A stretch of 64,000 bases of DNA, taken from positions 1 to 64,000 of the forward strand of contig NZ_APVL01000020.1 of the NCBI RefSeq assembly GCF_000565285.1, given 5' to 3'. The stretch comes from Cytobacillus firmus DS1. Its GTDB lineage: Bacteria; Bacillota; Bacilli; Bacillales; Cytobacillaceae. Below the pieces are notes generated by a model. It had not been told where the DNA came from. It made no database searches and saw nothing but the letters and a program-made list of their open reading frames with translations. Below, piece by piece: positions 17,222 through 34,838 of the stretch; position 1 is the stretch's first letter; every line of letters starts with the position of its first letter. The translations under genes and the position numbers were made by a program.

Positions 17222-17535
17222 TGAACTTTTTCTCCCTTCTTCATGTCATATACGAATTCATTTACATACTTTGCAAGCGCAAAGCGTAACTTTCCGTTTG
17301 TTACACGGCCGGTCTCCTCGAGACTGGTCTGAACTTCTGGAGAGATATAATTAAGCAATTGCAGATGCTGGACGTTCTTTTTCTTCGGGCGATCGAAATT
17401 TTTTCTGCCGCCGTCAGCAAGCATAACATACCTTTCATCCAACAACCTTATAATTATAGCATATTGACCAGCATCACGCCCACTTTTGATCAAAACAATT
17501 TGACCATGCTGCGGATTCGTATCAGATCCAACCAA
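17203..17535 (-). CDS. KOW-domain RNA-binding protein (L14e-like)
   Basis: A protein of about 110 residues with a KOW-type motif near the N-terminus ([19 protein letters not shown]) and a basic central segment ([11 protein letters not shown]). Bacillus genomes commonly carry such a gene between map and infA; its role is unknown but ribosome association is plausible. The start is uncertain: no ATG exists, the frame opens at GTG 17550 right after map, and I prefer TTG 17535, which has AGGTGAT at ideal distance; GTG 17544 is the alternative. Confidence 0.85.
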
Positions 17536-17551
17536 TGGAATCACCTGCACC

Positions 17552-18957
<1,406 letters not shown>

Positions 18958-19003
18958 CTAGTCTCTAAATGGTATAAGGGAACATGCGTCCCCTACAACC
19001 AAA

Positions 19004-20299
19004 TTATTTAATGAAACCTTTATAATGACGTTTAACAAGCTGTGCTTCAAGCTGCTTCATCGTTTCCAGTGCAACACCGACAACAATCAGCAGGCTTGTG
19101 CCTCCAATTTGCGCAGATTCAGGCAATCCGGCGATATTAATGAAGAATACCGGCAGAATTGAAATCACTGTCAGGAATAGCGCACCGACAAAAGTTAAAC
19201 GGTATAAGACGCGAGTCAGATATTCCTGCGTGTTATTTCCTGGACGGATGCCCGGGATATAACCGCCCTGCTTCTTCAGGTTTTCCGCAACTTGTTCCGG
19301 GTTCACCTGAATGAAAGCATAGAAATAAGTAAAAGCAATGATTAATGCACTATAGATGACCATTCCGATTGGAGACGTATAGTCAAATATTCTTTGAATC
19401 CATAGAGTAACATCATTCTGCTCAAAGAAACCGGCAATGGTTCTTGGCGTGATGATGAATGAAATCGCAAAGATTACTGGTATTACACCAGCTGCATTAA
19501 CTTTTAACGGAAGATGAGTTGATTGTCCGCCAGCAGAATTTTGTCCTGCTGTTACACGCTTAGCATATTGAATAGGAATCTTTCTTAATGCCTGTTGGAT
19601 GAAGATCGTTCCTACAACAATAGCAATGACTGCGATTAGGATAAGCACGACTGTCACAATGCGAAGGAATAGCTGCTCTCCAGCATTTTCAAACTGCTGA
19701 GCGTAAATCTGGTTAACCGTTGAAGGAATCCCAGCTACGATACCAGCAAAGATAATGATGGAAATACCATTTCCTACACCTTTTGATGTAATCTGCTCAC
19801 CAAGCCACATTAGAAATGCAGTTCCGGCAGTCAATACTACGGCAATTAATAGATAAGACGTGATTCCCGGATTCTCAATCAGCATTCCGCCTGCTAGGTT
19901 ATTAAACCCATAAGACATACCGAGAGCCTGGATAAAACCAAGCACGATAGTAAAGTAACGGGTAAACTGAGCTAACTTACGGCGTCCAACGTCACCTTGC
20001 TTTGACCATTCCGTAAACTTAGGAACAACATCCATCTGCAGAAGCTGCACAATGATGGATGCCGTAATGTACGGCATGATACCCATTGCAAGGATTGAGA
20101 AGTTTAGGAGCGCCCCGCCGCCGAATGTATTCAGAACACCGAATACATTTAGTTCATCCTGGGCTTTTAATAGATCTGCATTTACGCCCGGTACAGGGAT
20201 AAATGTACCGATGCGAAATACAATCAGCATTAAAAGGGTGAAAATAATCTTTCGTCTTATATCACCCACACGCATAAAATTGGAGATTGTCTGAAACAT
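19004..20299 (-). CDS. secY: protein translocase subunit SecY
   Basis: A 431-residue ten-helix channel protein forming the Sec pore with SecE and SecG. Hydrophobic helices are spread over the whole length; the cytoplasmic C-terminal loops that contact SecA and the ribosome include the YAKRVT and GIRPG segments. The start overlaps the rplO stop by one base (TAATG). secE is encoded at 46888. Confidence 0.98.
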   Translation of the reverse strand: MFQTISNFMRVGDIRRKIIFTLLMLIVFRIGTFIPVPGVNADLLKAQDELNVFGVLNTFGGGALLNFSILAMGIMPYITASIIVQLLQMDVVPKFTEWSKQGDVGRRKLAQFTRYFTIVLGFIQALGMSYGFNNLAGGMLIENPGITSYLLIAVVLTAGTAFLMWLGEQITSKGVGNGISIIIFAGIVAGIPSTVNQIYAQQFENAGEQLFLRIVTVVLILIAVIAIVVGTIFIQQALRKIPIQYAKRVTAGQNSAGGQSTHLPLKVNAAGVIPVIFAISFIITPRTIAGFFEQNDVTLWIQRIFDYTSPIGMVIYSALIIAFTYFYAFIQVNPEQVAENLKKQGGYIPGIRPGNNTQEYLTRVLYRLTFVGALFLTVISILPVFFINIAGLPESAQIGGTSLLIVVGVALETMKQLEAQLVKRHYKGFIK

Positions 20300-20739
20300 T
20301 AAATCACCTCAGTTTGACCGCCGGCAGCTTCAATAGCTTCCTTTGCAGCAGAGGAGAATTTATGAGCTTTTACTGTAAGCTTTTTCTCAACTTTGCCTTT
20401 TGCAAGAATCTTGATTCCTGCTTTTTCGTTGCTTACTACACCAGTTTCGATAAGAAGCGCTGGAGTTACTTCAGCTCCATCTTCGAAACGGTTTAAAGCA
20501 TCAAGGTTCACAATCGCGTACTCTTTACGGTTGATATTAGTGAAACCGCGTTTAGGCAAGCGTTGGAATAAAGGTGTTTGACCACCCTCGAATCCAGGAC
20601 GGACACCGCCGCCAGAACGGGCGTTTTGACCTTTATGACCCTTACCAGCAGTTTTACCATTACCGGAACCGATACCACGGCCTTTGCGTTTGCGTTCCCC
20701 ACGAGAACCTTCTGCAGGCTTTAATTCATGAAGTTTCAT
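20299..20739 (-). CDS. rplO: 50S ribosomal protein L15
   Basis: A 146-residue L15 with the long Gly/Arg/Lys-rich N-terminal extension ([18 protein letters not shown]) that penetrates 23S rRNA. It lies between rpmD and secY. Confidence 0.98.
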   Translation of the reverse strand: MKLHELKPAEGSRGERKRKGRGIGSGNGKTAGKGHKGQNARSGGGVRPGFEGGQTPLFQRLPKRGFTNINRKEYAIVNLDALNRFEDGAEVTPALLIETGVVSNEKAGIKILAKGKVEKKLTVKAHKFSSAAKEAIEAAGGQTEVI

Positions 20740-20771
20740 GTTGGCACCTCCTTATTTGTAGAAGAATAGAT

Positions 20772-20954
20772 TTATTTTTCTTTTACCACAACAAGGTGAG
20801 CAACTTTGTTGATCATTCCGCGGATAGCAGGATTATCTTGATGCTCAACTGTTTGGTGCATTTTGCGTAAGCCAAGAGCCTTAACTGTTTCGCGCTGGTC
20901 TTGCGGGCGACCAATCACGCTGCGAGTGAGGGTTACTTCTAGTTTATTCGCCAT
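20772..20954 (-). CDS. rpmD: 50S ribosomal protein L30
   Basis: A 60-residue L30: [12 protein letters not shown] with the conserved [16 protein letters not shown] stretch. AAGGAGGGAT precedes the ATG. Located between rpsE and rplO in the standard spc order. Confidence 0.97.
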   Translation of the reverse strand: MANKLEVTLTRSVIGRPQDQRETVKALGLRKMHQTVEHQDNPAIRGMINKVAHLVVVKEK

Positions 20955-20967
20955 TTGATATCCCTCC

Positions 20968-21489
<522 letters not shown>

Positions 21490-21492
21490 CTA

Positions 21493-21855
21493 TTAAAATT
21501 CTAAACCATTTTCACGTGCTGCATCAGCTAAAGCCTGAACACGTCCATGATATAGATAGCCACCACGATCGAAAACGACAGCTTTAACGCCTTTTTCGAC
21601 TGCGCGCTTTGCAACTAATTCTCCGACCTTAACTGCTGCATCAACGTTGCCAGTTGCATCAAGGTTCACTTCTTTATCTTGTGTAGAAGCACTTGCTACA
21701 GTAACTCCGTTTACATCATCAATAAGTTGAGCATAAATGTGCTTGTTTGAACGATACACATTTAAACGAGGACGAGCCGCAGTTCCAGAAAGTTTTGCAC
21801 GCACACGAGCATGTCTTTTCTTACGAACTGCATTTTTATCAGCCTTCGTAATCAT
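21493..21855 (-). CDS. rplR: 50S ribosomal protein L18
   Basis: A 120-residue L18, which binds 5S rRNA together with L5. A GTG three codons upstream opens the frame, but AAAGGAGTG is spaced for ATG 21855 (MITKADKN), giving the usual length. It is 24 bp upstream of rpsE. Confidence 0.98.
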   Translation of the reverse strand: MITKADKNAVRKKRHARVRAKLSGTAARPRLNVYRSNKHIYAQLIDDVNGVTVASASTQDKEVNLDATGNVDAAVKVGELVAKRAVEKGVKAVVFDRGGYLYHGRVQALADAARENGLEF

Positions 21856-21887
21856 TTCGGTCACTCCTTTCGTTTACCTAAGCGGCA

Positions 21888-22424
21888 TTACTTACCAGTT
21901 TTACCTTCTTTACGACGAACATATTCGCCTTCATAGCGGATACCTTTACCTTTGTATGGCTCTGGAGGACGAACATCACGGATGTTGGCAGCCAATGCGC
22001 CAACACGCTCTTTGTTAGTACCTTTAACAATGATCTTTGTGTTAGATGGCACTTCAACTTCAATACCTTCTTCAGGCTCGATTTCAACAGGATGAGAGTA
22101 ACCAACGTTTAAAACAAGCTTTTTGCCTTGTTTTTGAGCACGGTAACCGACACCGATAAGCTCCAGTCCTCTTTCGAATCCTTTTGACACACCTTCAACC
22201 ATGTTAGCTAGAAGTGCGCGAGTTGTTCCGTGCAATGCGCGGTGTTCTTTCGCATCAGATGGACGGGAAACGTTGATTACGCTGTCTTCCACCTTGATTT
22301 CGATATCCTGGTTGAATGAACGAGTTAGTTCACCTTTAGGACCCTTCACAGTAACAGTGTTATTGTCATTAGTAACAGTAACACCAGTTGGAATTTCGAT
22401 TGGTTTTTTACCTATACGAGACAT
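21888..22424 (-). CDS. rplF: 50S ribosomal protein L6
   Basis: A 178-residue L6 built of two similar domains, near the sarcin-ricin loop. [12 protein letters not shown] start and the [25 protein letters not shown] end are diagnostic. Confidence 0.98.
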   Translation of the reverse strand: MSRIGKKPIEIPTGVTVTNDNNTVTVKGPKGELTRSFNQDIEIKVEDSVINVSRPSDAKEHRALHGTTRALLANMVEGVSKGFERGLELIGVGYRAQKQGKKLVLNVGYSHPVEIEPEEGIEVEVPSNTKIIVKGTNKERVGALAANIRDVRPPEPYKGKGIRYEGEYVRRKEGKTGK

Positions 22425-22455
22425 TTAATTGCACCTCCATTCATGAAAAACTCTA

Positions 22456-22854
22456 TTACCAAACGTATGCTAATACTTCTCCGCCGACTTGTTTAGCGCG
22501 GGCTTCTTTATCAGTGATAACTCCTTGAGAAGTAGAAACTAGTGCGATTCCAAGACCGTTAAGTACGCGAGGTACTTCATCAGCCTTTGCGTATACACGA
22601 AGACCAGGCTTACTGATACGCTTAAGACCAGTGATAACGCGTTCGTTGTTTGAACCGTATTTTAGGAAAATGCGGATGATGCCTTGCTTGTTATCCTCGA
22701 TAAGCTCAACATCACGTACAAAACCTTCACGCTTTAAGATCTCTGCAATTTCTTTCTTGATGTTAGAAGCAGGAACTTCTAATTTTTCGTGACGAACCAT
22801 GTTCGCATTACGGATGCGAGTTAGCAAGTCTGCAATTGGATCTGTCATGACCAT
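22456..22854 (-). CDS. rpsH: 30S ribosomal protein S8
   Basis: A 132-residue S8, a primary 16S rRNA binder and in many bacteria the translational repressor of the spc operon. [16 protein letters not shown] and the [13 protein letters not shown] motif are present; GGAAGGAGG fixes the start. Confidence 0.98.
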   Translation of the reverse strand: MVMTDPIADLLTRIRNANMVRHEKLEVPASNIKKEIAEILKREGFVRDVELIEDNKQGIIRIFLKYGSNNERVITGLKRISKPGLRVYAKADEVPRVLNGLGIALVSTSQGVITDKEARAKQVGGEVLAYVW

Positions 22855-22883
22855 TGTTTTTACCTCCTTCCCATGCTTGGGGT

Positions 22884-23087
<204 letters not shown>

Positions 23088-23094
23088 TTAGCGA

Positions 23095-23634
23095 TTACTT
23101 TTGGAATGGCATTCCAAATTGAGTTAAAAGTTCACGAGCTTCTTCATCAGTGTTAGCTGTAGTTACGATAACGATATCCATACCTCGAACTTTGCTTACT
23201 TTATCGTAATCAATCTCAGGGAAGATCAACTGTTCTTTGACACCTAGAGTATAGTTACCACGGCCGTCAAATGACTTCTTAGAGATACCGCGGAAGTCAC
23301 GTACACGTGGAAGAGATACAGATACTAACTTATCAAAGAACTCATACATGCGCTCTCCACGAAGAGTAACCTTCGCACCGATTGGCATACCTTCACGAAG
23401 ACGGAAGCCAGCGATTGATTTCTTAGCGCGAGTGATAACCGGCTTTTGACCAGTGATCAAAGTTAATTCCTCAACAGCTTTATCTAGTGCTTTAGCGTTT
23501 TGAACAGCGTCACCAACACCCATGTTGATAACGATTTTTTCAAGCTTAGGTGCTTGCATAACTGATTTATAGTTAAACTTGCTCATTAGAGCAGGAGTAA
23601 TTTCTTTTGAATGCTTTTCTTTTAGGCGGTTCAT
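23095..23634 (-). CDS. rplE: 50S ribosomal protein L5
   Basis: A 179-residue L5, part of the 5S RNP of the central protuberance and a contact for P-site t[16 protein letters not shown] and the [17 protein letters not shown] stretch are conserved. Confidence 0.98.
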   Translation of the reverse strand: MNRLKEKHSKEITPALMSKFNYKSVMQAPKLEKIVINMGVGDAVQNAKALDKAVEELTLITGQKPVITRAKKSIAGFRLREGMPIGAKVTLRGERMYEFFDKLVSVSLPRVRDFRGISKKSFDGRGNYTLGVKEQLIFPEIDYDKVSKVRGMDIVIVTTANTDEEARELLTQFGMPFQK

Positions 23635-23660
23635 TCATTGTACCTCCCTTCTTCTTTGAA

Positions 23661-23972
23661 CTATTTATCTAGAACTTCACCGGATTTTGTTGCAACACGT
23701 ACTTTTTTGCCATCAACCGTTTTATAGCCTACACGAGTTGGTTCACCAGATTTAGGATCGACAGGCATAACGTTTGATACATGAACAGGTGCCTCTTGGC
23801 TGATGATTCCGCCTTGCGGGTTCATCTGAGAAGGCTTAGAGTGTTTCTTTACAATGTTAACTCCTTCAACAAGCACTCGGCTTTGTTTAGGGAACGCTGC
23901 AAGAATAACGCCCGTTTTGCCTTTATCCTTACCAGAGATGACCATAACTTTGTCACCTTTTTTCACATGCAT
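23661..23972 (-). CDS. rplX: 50S ribosomal protein L24
   Basis: A 103-residue L24, an assembly initiator with a KOW motif ([16 protein letters not shown]) at its N-terminus. The frame opens 8 codons earlier, but AAGGAGGTG decides ATG 23972 (MHVKKGDK). Confidence 0.98.
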   Translation of the reverse strand: MHVKKGDKVMVISGKDKGKTGVILAAFPKQSRVLVEGVNIVKKHSKPSQMNPQGGIISQEAPVHVSNVMPVDPKSGEPTRVGYKTVDGKKVRVATKSGEVLDK

Positions 23973-24009
23973 CTGTGCGCACCTCCTTAAAGGCAATTTG
24001 ATTTGTTAT

Positions 24010-24698
<689 letters not shown>

Positions 24699-24704
24699 TC
24701 AATA

Positions 24705-26347
<1,643 letters not shown>

Positions 26348-26350
26348 TCA

Positions 26351-26629
26351 TTAACGTCTTGTTTTCTTATCATCATTGCCATGGCCTTTGTACGCACGAG
26401 TTGGAGCGAATTCTCCAAGCTTGTGGCCTACCATGTCTTCAGTGATGTATACAGGCACATGTTTACGACCATCATAAACTGCGATTGTGTGTCCGATGAA
26501 TTGTGGGAAGATCGTAGAACGGCGAGACCAAGTTTTAGTAACTTGCTTGCTTTCTGTTTCATTAAGCTTTTCGATCTTTGTCATTAAATGTTCATCAACA
26601 AAAGGTCCTTTTTTTAAGCTGCGACCCAT
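26351..26629 (-). CDS. rpsS: 30S ribosomal protein S19
   Basis: A 92-residue S19 of the 30S head. [15 protein letters not shown] and the [14 protein letters not shown] motif are diagnostic. It lies between rplB and rplV. Confidence 0.98.
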   Translation of the reverse strand: MGRSLKKGPFVDEHLMTKIEKLNETESKQVTKTWSRRSTIFPQFIGHTIAVYDGRKHVPVYITEDMVGHKLGEFAPTRAYKGHGNDDKKTRR

Positions 26630-26689
26630 GATTGAACCTCCCTTCGTGATTGCTCTACGGTTCTTAGTTGGAACCGTAGTACAATCCCG

Positions 26690-27541
<852 letters not shown>

Positions 27542-27550
27542 TTATAGTGA

Positions 27551-27835
27551 TTAAGCTTCAAATAGCTCGATTTCTTGGCTTTCAGCTGTTAATTTAACGA
27601 TCGCTTTACGGCGTTTGTTAGTGTAACCGCCGAATTTGCCCATACGCTTGAACTTGCCTTTGTAGTTCATGATGTTAACTTTCTCAACTTTAACGCCAAA
27701 GATTTGCTCTACAGCGTCTTTAACTTGAGTCTTGTTAGCTCGTACGTCAACTTCGAACGTATATTTTTTATCAGCCATAATGTCAGTAGAACGTTCAGTG
27801 ATTACGGGGCGCTTAATGATATCGCGTGCATCCAT
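27551..27835 (-). CDS. rplW: 50S ribosomal protein L23
   Basis: A 94-residue L23 at the tunnel exit, docking site for trigger factor and [19 protein letters not shown] and [19 protein letters not shown] are diagnostic. The start overlaps the rplD stop by one base. Confidence 0.98.
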   Translation of the reverse strand: MDARDIIKRPVITERSTDIMADKKYTFEVDVRANKTQVKDAVEQIFGVKVEKVNIMNYKGKFKRMGKFGGYTNKRRKAIVKLTAESQEIELFEA

Positions 27836-28458
27836 TATGCAAGCACCTCCTCTACTTTTTCAACCGCTGCTTTCGTCATGATAAGCTTATCATGGTTTAA
27901 AACATCTAAAACAGTGATTCCAGAAGCAGACACAACTGTTACACCAGGGATGTTACGAGCAGATAGTGCTACGTTCTCATCTAGGTCAGCAGTTACGATA
28001 AGTGCTTTTGAATCAACAGAAAGACCAGTTAATACACCTTTAAAGTCTTTAGTTTTAGGAGCTTCGAAAGCAAGGCCTTCTAATACTAGGATGTTTTCTT
28101 CTAACACTTTAGAAGATAGCGCAGATTTGATTGCCAGACGGCGAACCTTTTTAGGCAGTTTGTAGCTGTAGCTGCGTGGTACAGGACCAAATACAGTACC
28201 GCCTCCGCGCCATTGTGGTGAACGGATTGAACCTTGACGTGCACGGCCTGTGCCTTTTTGGCGCCATGGCTTGCGTCCTCCGCCCGCTACTTCAGAACGA
28301 ATTTTAGTTTTATGAGTCCCTTGACGTAATGAAGCTCTTTGCATAACAACGGCTTCGAATAATACGTGCTGGTTAGGCTCGATACCAAAGATCGCATCAT
28401 TAAGTTCGATATCACCAACTTTAGATCCGCTTTGGTTAAACAATGCTACTTTCGGCAT
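27835..28458 (-). CDS. rplD: 50S ribosomal protein L4
   Basis: A 207-residue L4 with the extended tunnel loop ([27 protein letters not shown] region). In E. coli L4 represses the S10 operon; whether the leader here is so controlled is not visible. Confidence 0.98.
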   Translation of the reverse strand: MPKVALFNQSGSKVGDIELNDAIFGIEPNQHVLFEAVVMQRASLRQGTHKTKIRSEVAGGGRKPWRQKGTGRARQGSIRSPQWRGGGTVFGPVPRSYSYKLPKKVRRLAIKSALSSKVLEENILVLEGLAFEAPKTKDFKGVLTGLSVDSKALIVTADLDENVALSARNIPGVTVVSASGITVLDVLNHDKLIMTKAAVEKVEEVLA

Positions 28459-28486
28459 TCTGTTTTCCTCCTTTCCGGTTTAATTA

Positions 28487-29113
28487 TTATGCTTTTACCG
28501 CACTTTTGATTTTTACTAATGCTTTTCTGGCACCAGGTACATTACCTTTGATCAAAAGAAGGTTGCGTTCAACATCAACTTTTACGATTTCAAGGTTTTG
28601 TACAGTCACTTGCTCTCCGCCCATACGTCCAGGTAATAATTTACCTTTGAATACACGGTTTGGAGCTACAGGACCCATTGAACCAGGGCGACGGTGGTAA
28701 CGGGAACCGTGAGCCATAGGGCCGCGGGATTGTCCGTGGCGCTTGATGGCACCCTGGAATCCTTTACCTTTTGAAATTCCTGTTACATCAACAGTATCGC
28801 CTTCTGCGAAAATATCAACTTTGACTTCTTGACCAACTTCATATTGTCCTAAATCAGCTCCGCGGAATTCGCGTACGAAGCGCTTAGGAGCAGTGTTTGC
28901 TTTAGCAACATGCCCTTTTTCAGGTTTGTTGGACAACTTGTCGCGCTTGTCTTCGAATCCAATCTGGATCGCTTCATATCCATCAGTTTCAACTGATTTC
29001 TTCTGAAGAACAACGTTAGCAGCTGCCTCAACTACTGTTACCGGGATAAGATCACCGTTTTCAGCAAATACTTGAGTCATACCAATCTTTCTTCCTAAGA
29101 TTCCTTTGGTCAT
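28487..29113 (-). CDS. rplC: 50S ribosomal protein L3
   Basis: A 208-residue L3 reaching the peptidyl transferase centre. AGGAGGTG places the start at ATG 29113 ([16 protein letters not shown]); the frame opens at a GTG three codons earlier. The [22 protein letters not shown] loop is conserved. Confidence 0.98.
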   Translation of the reverse strand: MTKGILGRKIGMTQVFAENGDLIPVTVVEAAANVVLQKKSVETDGYEAIQIGFEDKRDKLSNKPEKGHVAKANTAPKRFVREFRGADLGQYEVGQEVKVDIFAEGDTVDVTGISKGKGFQGAIKRHGQSRGPMAHGSRYHRRPGSMGPVAPNRVFKGKLLPGRMGGEQVTVQNLEIVKVDVERNLLLIKGNVPGARKALVKIKSAVKA

Positions 29114-29153
29114 TTCAGTCACACCTCCTAAGTTTCTTATGATTATTTATTGA

Positions 29154-29486
<333 letters not shown>

Positions 29487-29517
29487 TTAATATAGACATT
29501 CTCCGTGAAAATTTCCC

Positions 29518-29550
29518 ACACACTCGCCATGGCAAAGCGGCCGGGTGTGT
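29518..29550 (-). promoter_or_regulatory. hairpin in the S10 operon leader
   Basis: Minus strand: ACACAC / GTGTGT extended by GGC / GCC pairs inside, a stem of about 10 bp around the TTTGCCATG region. It lies in the roughly 125-nt untranslated leader of rpsJ without a T-run, so it is a candidate regulatory or stabilising structure rather than a terminator. Confidence 0.6.
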
Positions 29551-29593
29551 CAGCAACCTTTCACATCATCGCAGTCAAAGACCAACATTGTCT

Positions 29594-29622
29594 ATTATAC
29601 AGAAACAATAAATGAAATGCAA
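29594..29622 (-). promoter_or_regulatory. sigma-A promoter of the S10 operon
   Basis: Minus strand: -35 TTGCAT (29617-29622), 17-bp spacer, and perfect -10 TATAAT (29594-29599). Transcription would start about 125 nt before rpsJ. Confidence 0.85.
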
Positions 29623-29912
29623 CATATATATGTTATTTCTTTTTGTTCCGCACACTTTTACTATTATAACTGCTGCGCATTGAGTTTTCAATAGTATAGG
29701 AAGAAGTCTAACTATTTGCACTGTGGGTAGTTGTTTAGAAAAATATATGGTGATATATATAGAAGAAAAACGGTTTTGGCTGGGGAGTGTTAATGGAGGA
29801 GTGATCTCTTTCCTGGATTTGAAAGCAAGACTCCGAGAAATCTTATAGAAGTTGATTAGATGTTTTATTAATTACATTCCTCTTTTCATGTATTAAGTCA
29901 TTCAGGCAGCAT
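29623..29912. other. noncoding interval between tuf terminator and S10 promoter
   Basis: No gene with a ribosome site and meaningful length is seen. B. subtilis carries ybaC (a putative hydrolase) here; it is absent. The sequence is AT-rich, with an isolated ATGGAGGAGTG followed by only 15 codons on the + strand. Confidence 0.6.
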
Positions 29913-29949
29913 AAAAAAACAGATGGGTCGTCACCCATCTGTCTTTTTT
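29913..29949 (-). terminator. terminator of the str operon after tuf
   Basis: Perfect 10-bp stem ACAGATGGGT / ACCCATCTGT with a 4-nt loop and T-runs on both sides, 9 bp past the tuf stop. It separates str from S10 transcription. Confidence 0.95.
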
Positions 29950-29957
29950 AGTTGAGA

Positions 29958-31145
<1,188 letters not shown>

Positions 31146-31187
31146 TTGAAAAATCCTCCTTCAGATTATAAAAGTTAAGTATTTGAT

Positions 31188-31214
31188 GCTGTGGAGAGGT
31201 TTCCCTTTCCACAG
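31188..31214 (-). promoter_or_regulatory. hairpin in the tuf leader
   Basis: Minus strand: GCTGTGGAAAG pairs with CTCTCCACAGC around a short loop (31188-31214), between the tuf promoter and its ribosome site. There is no T-run, so it more likely affects mRNA stability or translation than termination. Confidence 0.6.
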
Positions 31215-31235
31215 CGCTTATAGCCTACAATAGTA

Positions 31236-31264
31236 GTTATACTTTATTGAAAAGGTAAAATCAA
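31236..31264 (-). promoter_or_regulatory. promoter of tuf
   Basis: Minus strand: -35 TTGATT (31259-31264), 17-bp spacer, -10 TATAAC (31236-31241), immediately after the fusA stop codon. Confidence 0.6.
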
Positions 31265-33343
31265 TTATTCACCTTTATTTTTTTTGATGATTTCTTCAGA
31301 AATTGATTTTGGTACTTCTTCATAGTGATCGAAGTGCATTGAGAATGTACCGCGTCCCTGCGTGTTAGAACGCAATGAAGTTGCATATCCAAACATTTCT
31401 GATAGTGGAACCATCGCACGAACTACTTGTGCGTTACCGCGAGCTTCCATACCTTCAACGCGTCCACGGCGTGATGTTACATCACCCATGATGTCTCCCA
31501 TGTATTCTTCAGGGATTACGACTTCAACCTTCATAACCGGCTCAAGAATTACAGGGTTACATTTTGACGCAGCGTTTTTAAGTGCCATAGATGCAGCAAT
31601 CTTAAACGCCATTTCAGAGGAGTCAACATCATGGTAAGAACCGTCAAATAAACGGGCCTTGATGTCAACCATTGGGAATCCGGCAAGTACTCCTCTTTCT
31701 AACGAATCTTCAAGACCCGCCTGAACAGCTGGGATGTATTCACGAGGAACGACACCACCAACGATTCCGTTTTCGAATTCGAAGCCTTTACCTTCTTCAT
31801 TTGGACTAAATTCGATCCAAACGTGACCGAATTGTCCGCGTCCACCGGATTGACGTGCGAATTTACCTTCAACCTGAGCTGAACCACGGAAAGTTTCACG
31901 GTATGCAACCTGAGGTGCACCTACGTTAGCTTCCACTTTGAATTCACGTCTCATACGGTCAACAAGGATGTCAAGGTGAAGCTCACCCATACCCGCGATG
32001 ATAACCTGTCCAGTTTCCTGGTCAGTATGAGCGCGGAATGTAGGATCTTCTTCTTGAAGTTTTTGAAGAGCAGTTGTCATCTTATCTTGGTCTGCCTTTG
32101 ATTTAGGCTCGATAGATAATGAGATAACCGGCTCTGGGAATTCCATAGACTCAAGAATAACAAGACTCTTTTCATCACATAGAGTATCCCCTGTTGTAGT
32201 GTCTTTAAGACCTACAGCAGCTGCGATATCTCCAGCGTGTACTACTGAGATCTCTTCACGGGAATTCGCATGCATTTGCAGGATACGTCCTACACGCTCG
32301 CGCTTTCCTTTAGTAGAGTTCTGTACATATGAACCGGAGTTCAATGTACCGGAATACACACGGAAGAATGTAAGTTTACCAACGTAAGGGTCGGTCATAA
32401 CTTTAAATGCAAGTGCAGAGAATGGTGCATCATCGCTTGAAGGACGAGTAACCTCTTCTTCTGTATCCGGAGTTGTACCTTTAATAGAAGGTACATCAAG
32501 TGGAGATGGAAGGTAGTCGATTACTGCATCAAGCATTTTTTGAACACCTTTGTTTTTGAACGCAGAACCACAGATTACTGGGTAGAATTCAACGTTTACT
32601 GTACCTTTACGAATAGCAGCTTTAAGCTCTTCGTTAGTGATTTCTTCACCGCCAAGGTATTTCTCCATTAATTCCTCATCAAGTTCAGCTACCGCTTCAA
32701 TTAGCTTTTCACGGTATTCTTCTGCTTGATCCACGTATTCAGCTGGAATTTCACGGTCTTCGATATCAGTACCCAAATCGTTTCCGTAGAATGTAGCTTT
32801 CATTTCAATTAAGTCGATGATGCCTTCGAATTGATCTTCAGCACCAATCGGTAATTGAATTGCAGCTGCATTCGCTTGAAGACGATCATGAAGAGTCTTC
32901 AATGAGTACAGGAAGTCTGCACCGATTTTATCCATTTTGTTTACGAATACCACACGTGGTACTCCGTAAGTAGTAGCCTGGCGCCAAACTGTTTCAGTTT
33001 GCGGCTCAACACCTGACTGTGCGTCAAGTACAGCTACCGCACCATCAAGAACACGAAGTGAACGTTCAACTTCAACTGTGAAGTCTACGTGTCCAGGAGT
33101 GTCAATGATGTTAACGCGGTGGCCTTTCCACTGTGCAGTTGTCGCAGCAGAAGTGATTGTGATTCCACGCTCTTGCTCCTGCTCCATCCAGTCCATCTGT
33201 GAAGCACCTTCGTGCGTTTCACCGATTTTGTGGATACGGCCAGTGTAGTAAAGTACACGCTCAGTAGTTGTTGTTTTACCGGCATCGATGTGAGCCATGA
33301 TACCGATATTACGAGTATTTTCTAAGGAGAACTCTCTAGCCAT
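31265..33343 (-). CDS. fusA: elongation factor G
   Basis: A 692-residue translocase GTPase. G1 [21 protein letters not shown] and NKMD motifs lie in the G domain; domains II-V follow to the normal length. It is 51 bp downstream of rpsG within the str operon. Confidence 0.99.
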   Translation of the reverse strand: MAREFSLENTRNIGIMAHIDAGKTTTTERVLYYTGRIHKIGETHEGASQMDWMEQEQERGITITSAATTAQWKGHRVNIIDTPGHVDFTVEVERSLRVLDGAVAVLDAQSGVEPQTETVWRQATTYGVPRVVFVNKMDKIGADFLYSLKTLHDRLQANAAAIQLPIGAEDQFEGIIDLIEMKATFYGNDLGTDIEDREIPAEYVDQAEEYREKLIEAVAELDEELMEKYLGGEEITNEELKAAIRKGTVNVEFYPVICGSAFKNKGVQKMLDAVIDYLPSPLDVPSIKGTTPDTEEEVTRPSSDDAPFSALAFKVMTDPYVGKLTFFRVYSGTLNSGSYVQNSTKGKRERVGRILQMHANSREEISVVHAGDIAAAVGLKDTTTGDTLCDEKSLVILESMEFPEPVISLSIEPKSKADQDKMTTALQKLQEEDPTFRAHTDQETGQVIIAGMGELHLDILVDRMRREFKVEANVGAPQVAYRETFRGSAQVEGKFARQSGGRGQFGHVWIEFSPNEEGKGFEFENGIVGGVVPREYIPAVQAGLEDSLERGVLAGFPMVDIKARLFDGSYHDVDSSEMAFKIAASMALKNAASKCNPVILEPVMKVEVVIPEEYMGDIMGDVTSRRGRVEGMEARGNAQVVRAMVPLSEMFGYATSLRSNTQGRGTFSMHFDHYEEVPKSISEEIIKKNKGE

Positions 33344-33394
33344 TGGGTCTTTCTCCTTCCTAGTATGAGTGTTATTTTAGTTAAGCTGTATATC

Positions 33395-33880
<486 letters not shown>

Positions 33881-33907
33881 TCAAAGATGGTTGTCTATTA
33901 ATTAGAA

Positions 33908-34330
33908 TTATTTTTTAGCTGCTTTTGGACGCTTTGCACCGTATTTAGAACGGCCTTGCATACGGTTGTTAACACCAGCAGTATCTAAAGCGCCGCGCAC
34001 GATGTGGTAACGCACACCCGGTAAGTCTCTTACACGTCCTCCACGGATAAGAACAACACTGTGCTCTTGAAGGTTGTGCCCGATACCAGGGATGTAAGCA
34101 TTAACCTCGATACCATTTGTTAAACGAACACGAGCATATTTACGTAATGCAGAGTTCGGTTTCTTCGGAGTCATTGTACCAACACGAGTACAAACACCAC
34201 GCTTTTGAGGTGAAGCTACATTCGTTTGAGCTTTCTTGAAGCTGTTGTAGCCTTTGTTAAGAGCAGGTGAGTTTGACTTCTCAGACTTAGTTTGACGAGG
34301 CTTGCGCACTAATTGATTAATAGTAGGCAT
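33908..34330 (-). CDS. rpsL: 30S ribosomal protein S12
   Basis: A 140-residue S12 of the decoding centre. [12 protein letters not shown] fixes the start at 34330, 45 codons inside the longest frame. The [11 protein letters not shown] loop has the lysine of streptomycin-sensitive alleles. Confidence 0.98.
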   Translation of the reverse strand: MPTINQLVRKPRQTKSEKSNSPALNKGYNSFKKAQTNVASPQKRGVCTRVGTMTPKKPNSALRKYARVRLTNGIEVNAYIPGIGHNLQEHSVVLIRGGRVRDLPGVRYHIVRGALDTAGVNNRMQGRSKYGAKRPKAAKK

Positions 34331-34433
34331 TTTATTTTTCCTCCCTTCGAATTTGTTTAAGCCCACACATCCAGGTGGTTCATTTTGAAGCAAAAACAAA
34401 GTTCTTGCAGATACCAATCTACAAAAACAGTTT

Positions 34434-34682
34434 TTAAATAGATATGGCAACAGCAGCTGCCCCAACTTCGATTCCGCATGCTTTTCCGAGTTTTTTCATC
34501 GAATCGACATACATAATCGGAACGTTCATCTCATTCGCTGTACTAACCACTTTAGCTGTAACCCTAGGATCAGCATCACTGGCGACTACGACTTCATCGA
34601 TGGTTCCCAGTTTAAGAGCTTTTACTGTTTGCTTTGTTCCTACAATAATACTTTTTGCCTGCAATACTTTATCATAAGACAT
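34434..34682 (-). CDS. rplGB: L7Ae-family K-turn RNA-binding protein
   Basis: An 82-residue L7Ae/L30e/YbxF-type protein that binds kink-turn RNAs, including riboswitch K-turns, and associates with ribosomes. The family core is seen in [13 protein letters not shown] and [14 protein letters not shown]. It is first in the str operon, between rpoC and rpsL, behind its own promoter. Confidence 0.95.
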   Translation of the reverse strand: MSYDKVLQAKSIIVGTKQTVKALKLGTIDEVVVASDADPRVTAKVVSTANEMNVPIMYVDSMKKLGKACGIEVGAAAVAISI

Positions 34683-34727
34683 TTACGGCATCCTCCAAAG
34701 TATCCGGTGAATAGGAGCACCTTTGCT

Positions 34728-34756
34728 ATAGTAACACCTTCATATTTCAATGTCAA
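34728..34756 (-). promoter_or_regulatory. sigma-A promoter of the str operon
   Basis: Minus strand: consensus -35 TTGACA (34751-34756), 17-bp spacer, -10 TACTAT (34728-34733), about 40 bp before rplGB. Confidence 0.85.
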
Positions 34757-34790
34757 CAAGCAAATTGATTTTTATTTCGTTTATTCACTT

Positions 34791-34829
34791 TAAAATGCGG
34801 TACTTGCTGTCAAATACGCAAGCACCGCA
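34791..34829 (-). terminator. terminator after rpoC
   Basis: Minus strand: TGCGGTGCTTGC pairs with GCAAGTACCGCA (12 positions, one mismatch) followed by TTTTAAA, 10 bp past the rpoC stop. The weak T-run may allow partial readthrough into the str operon. Confidence 0.75.
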
Positions 34830-34838
34830 ATGATTGAA

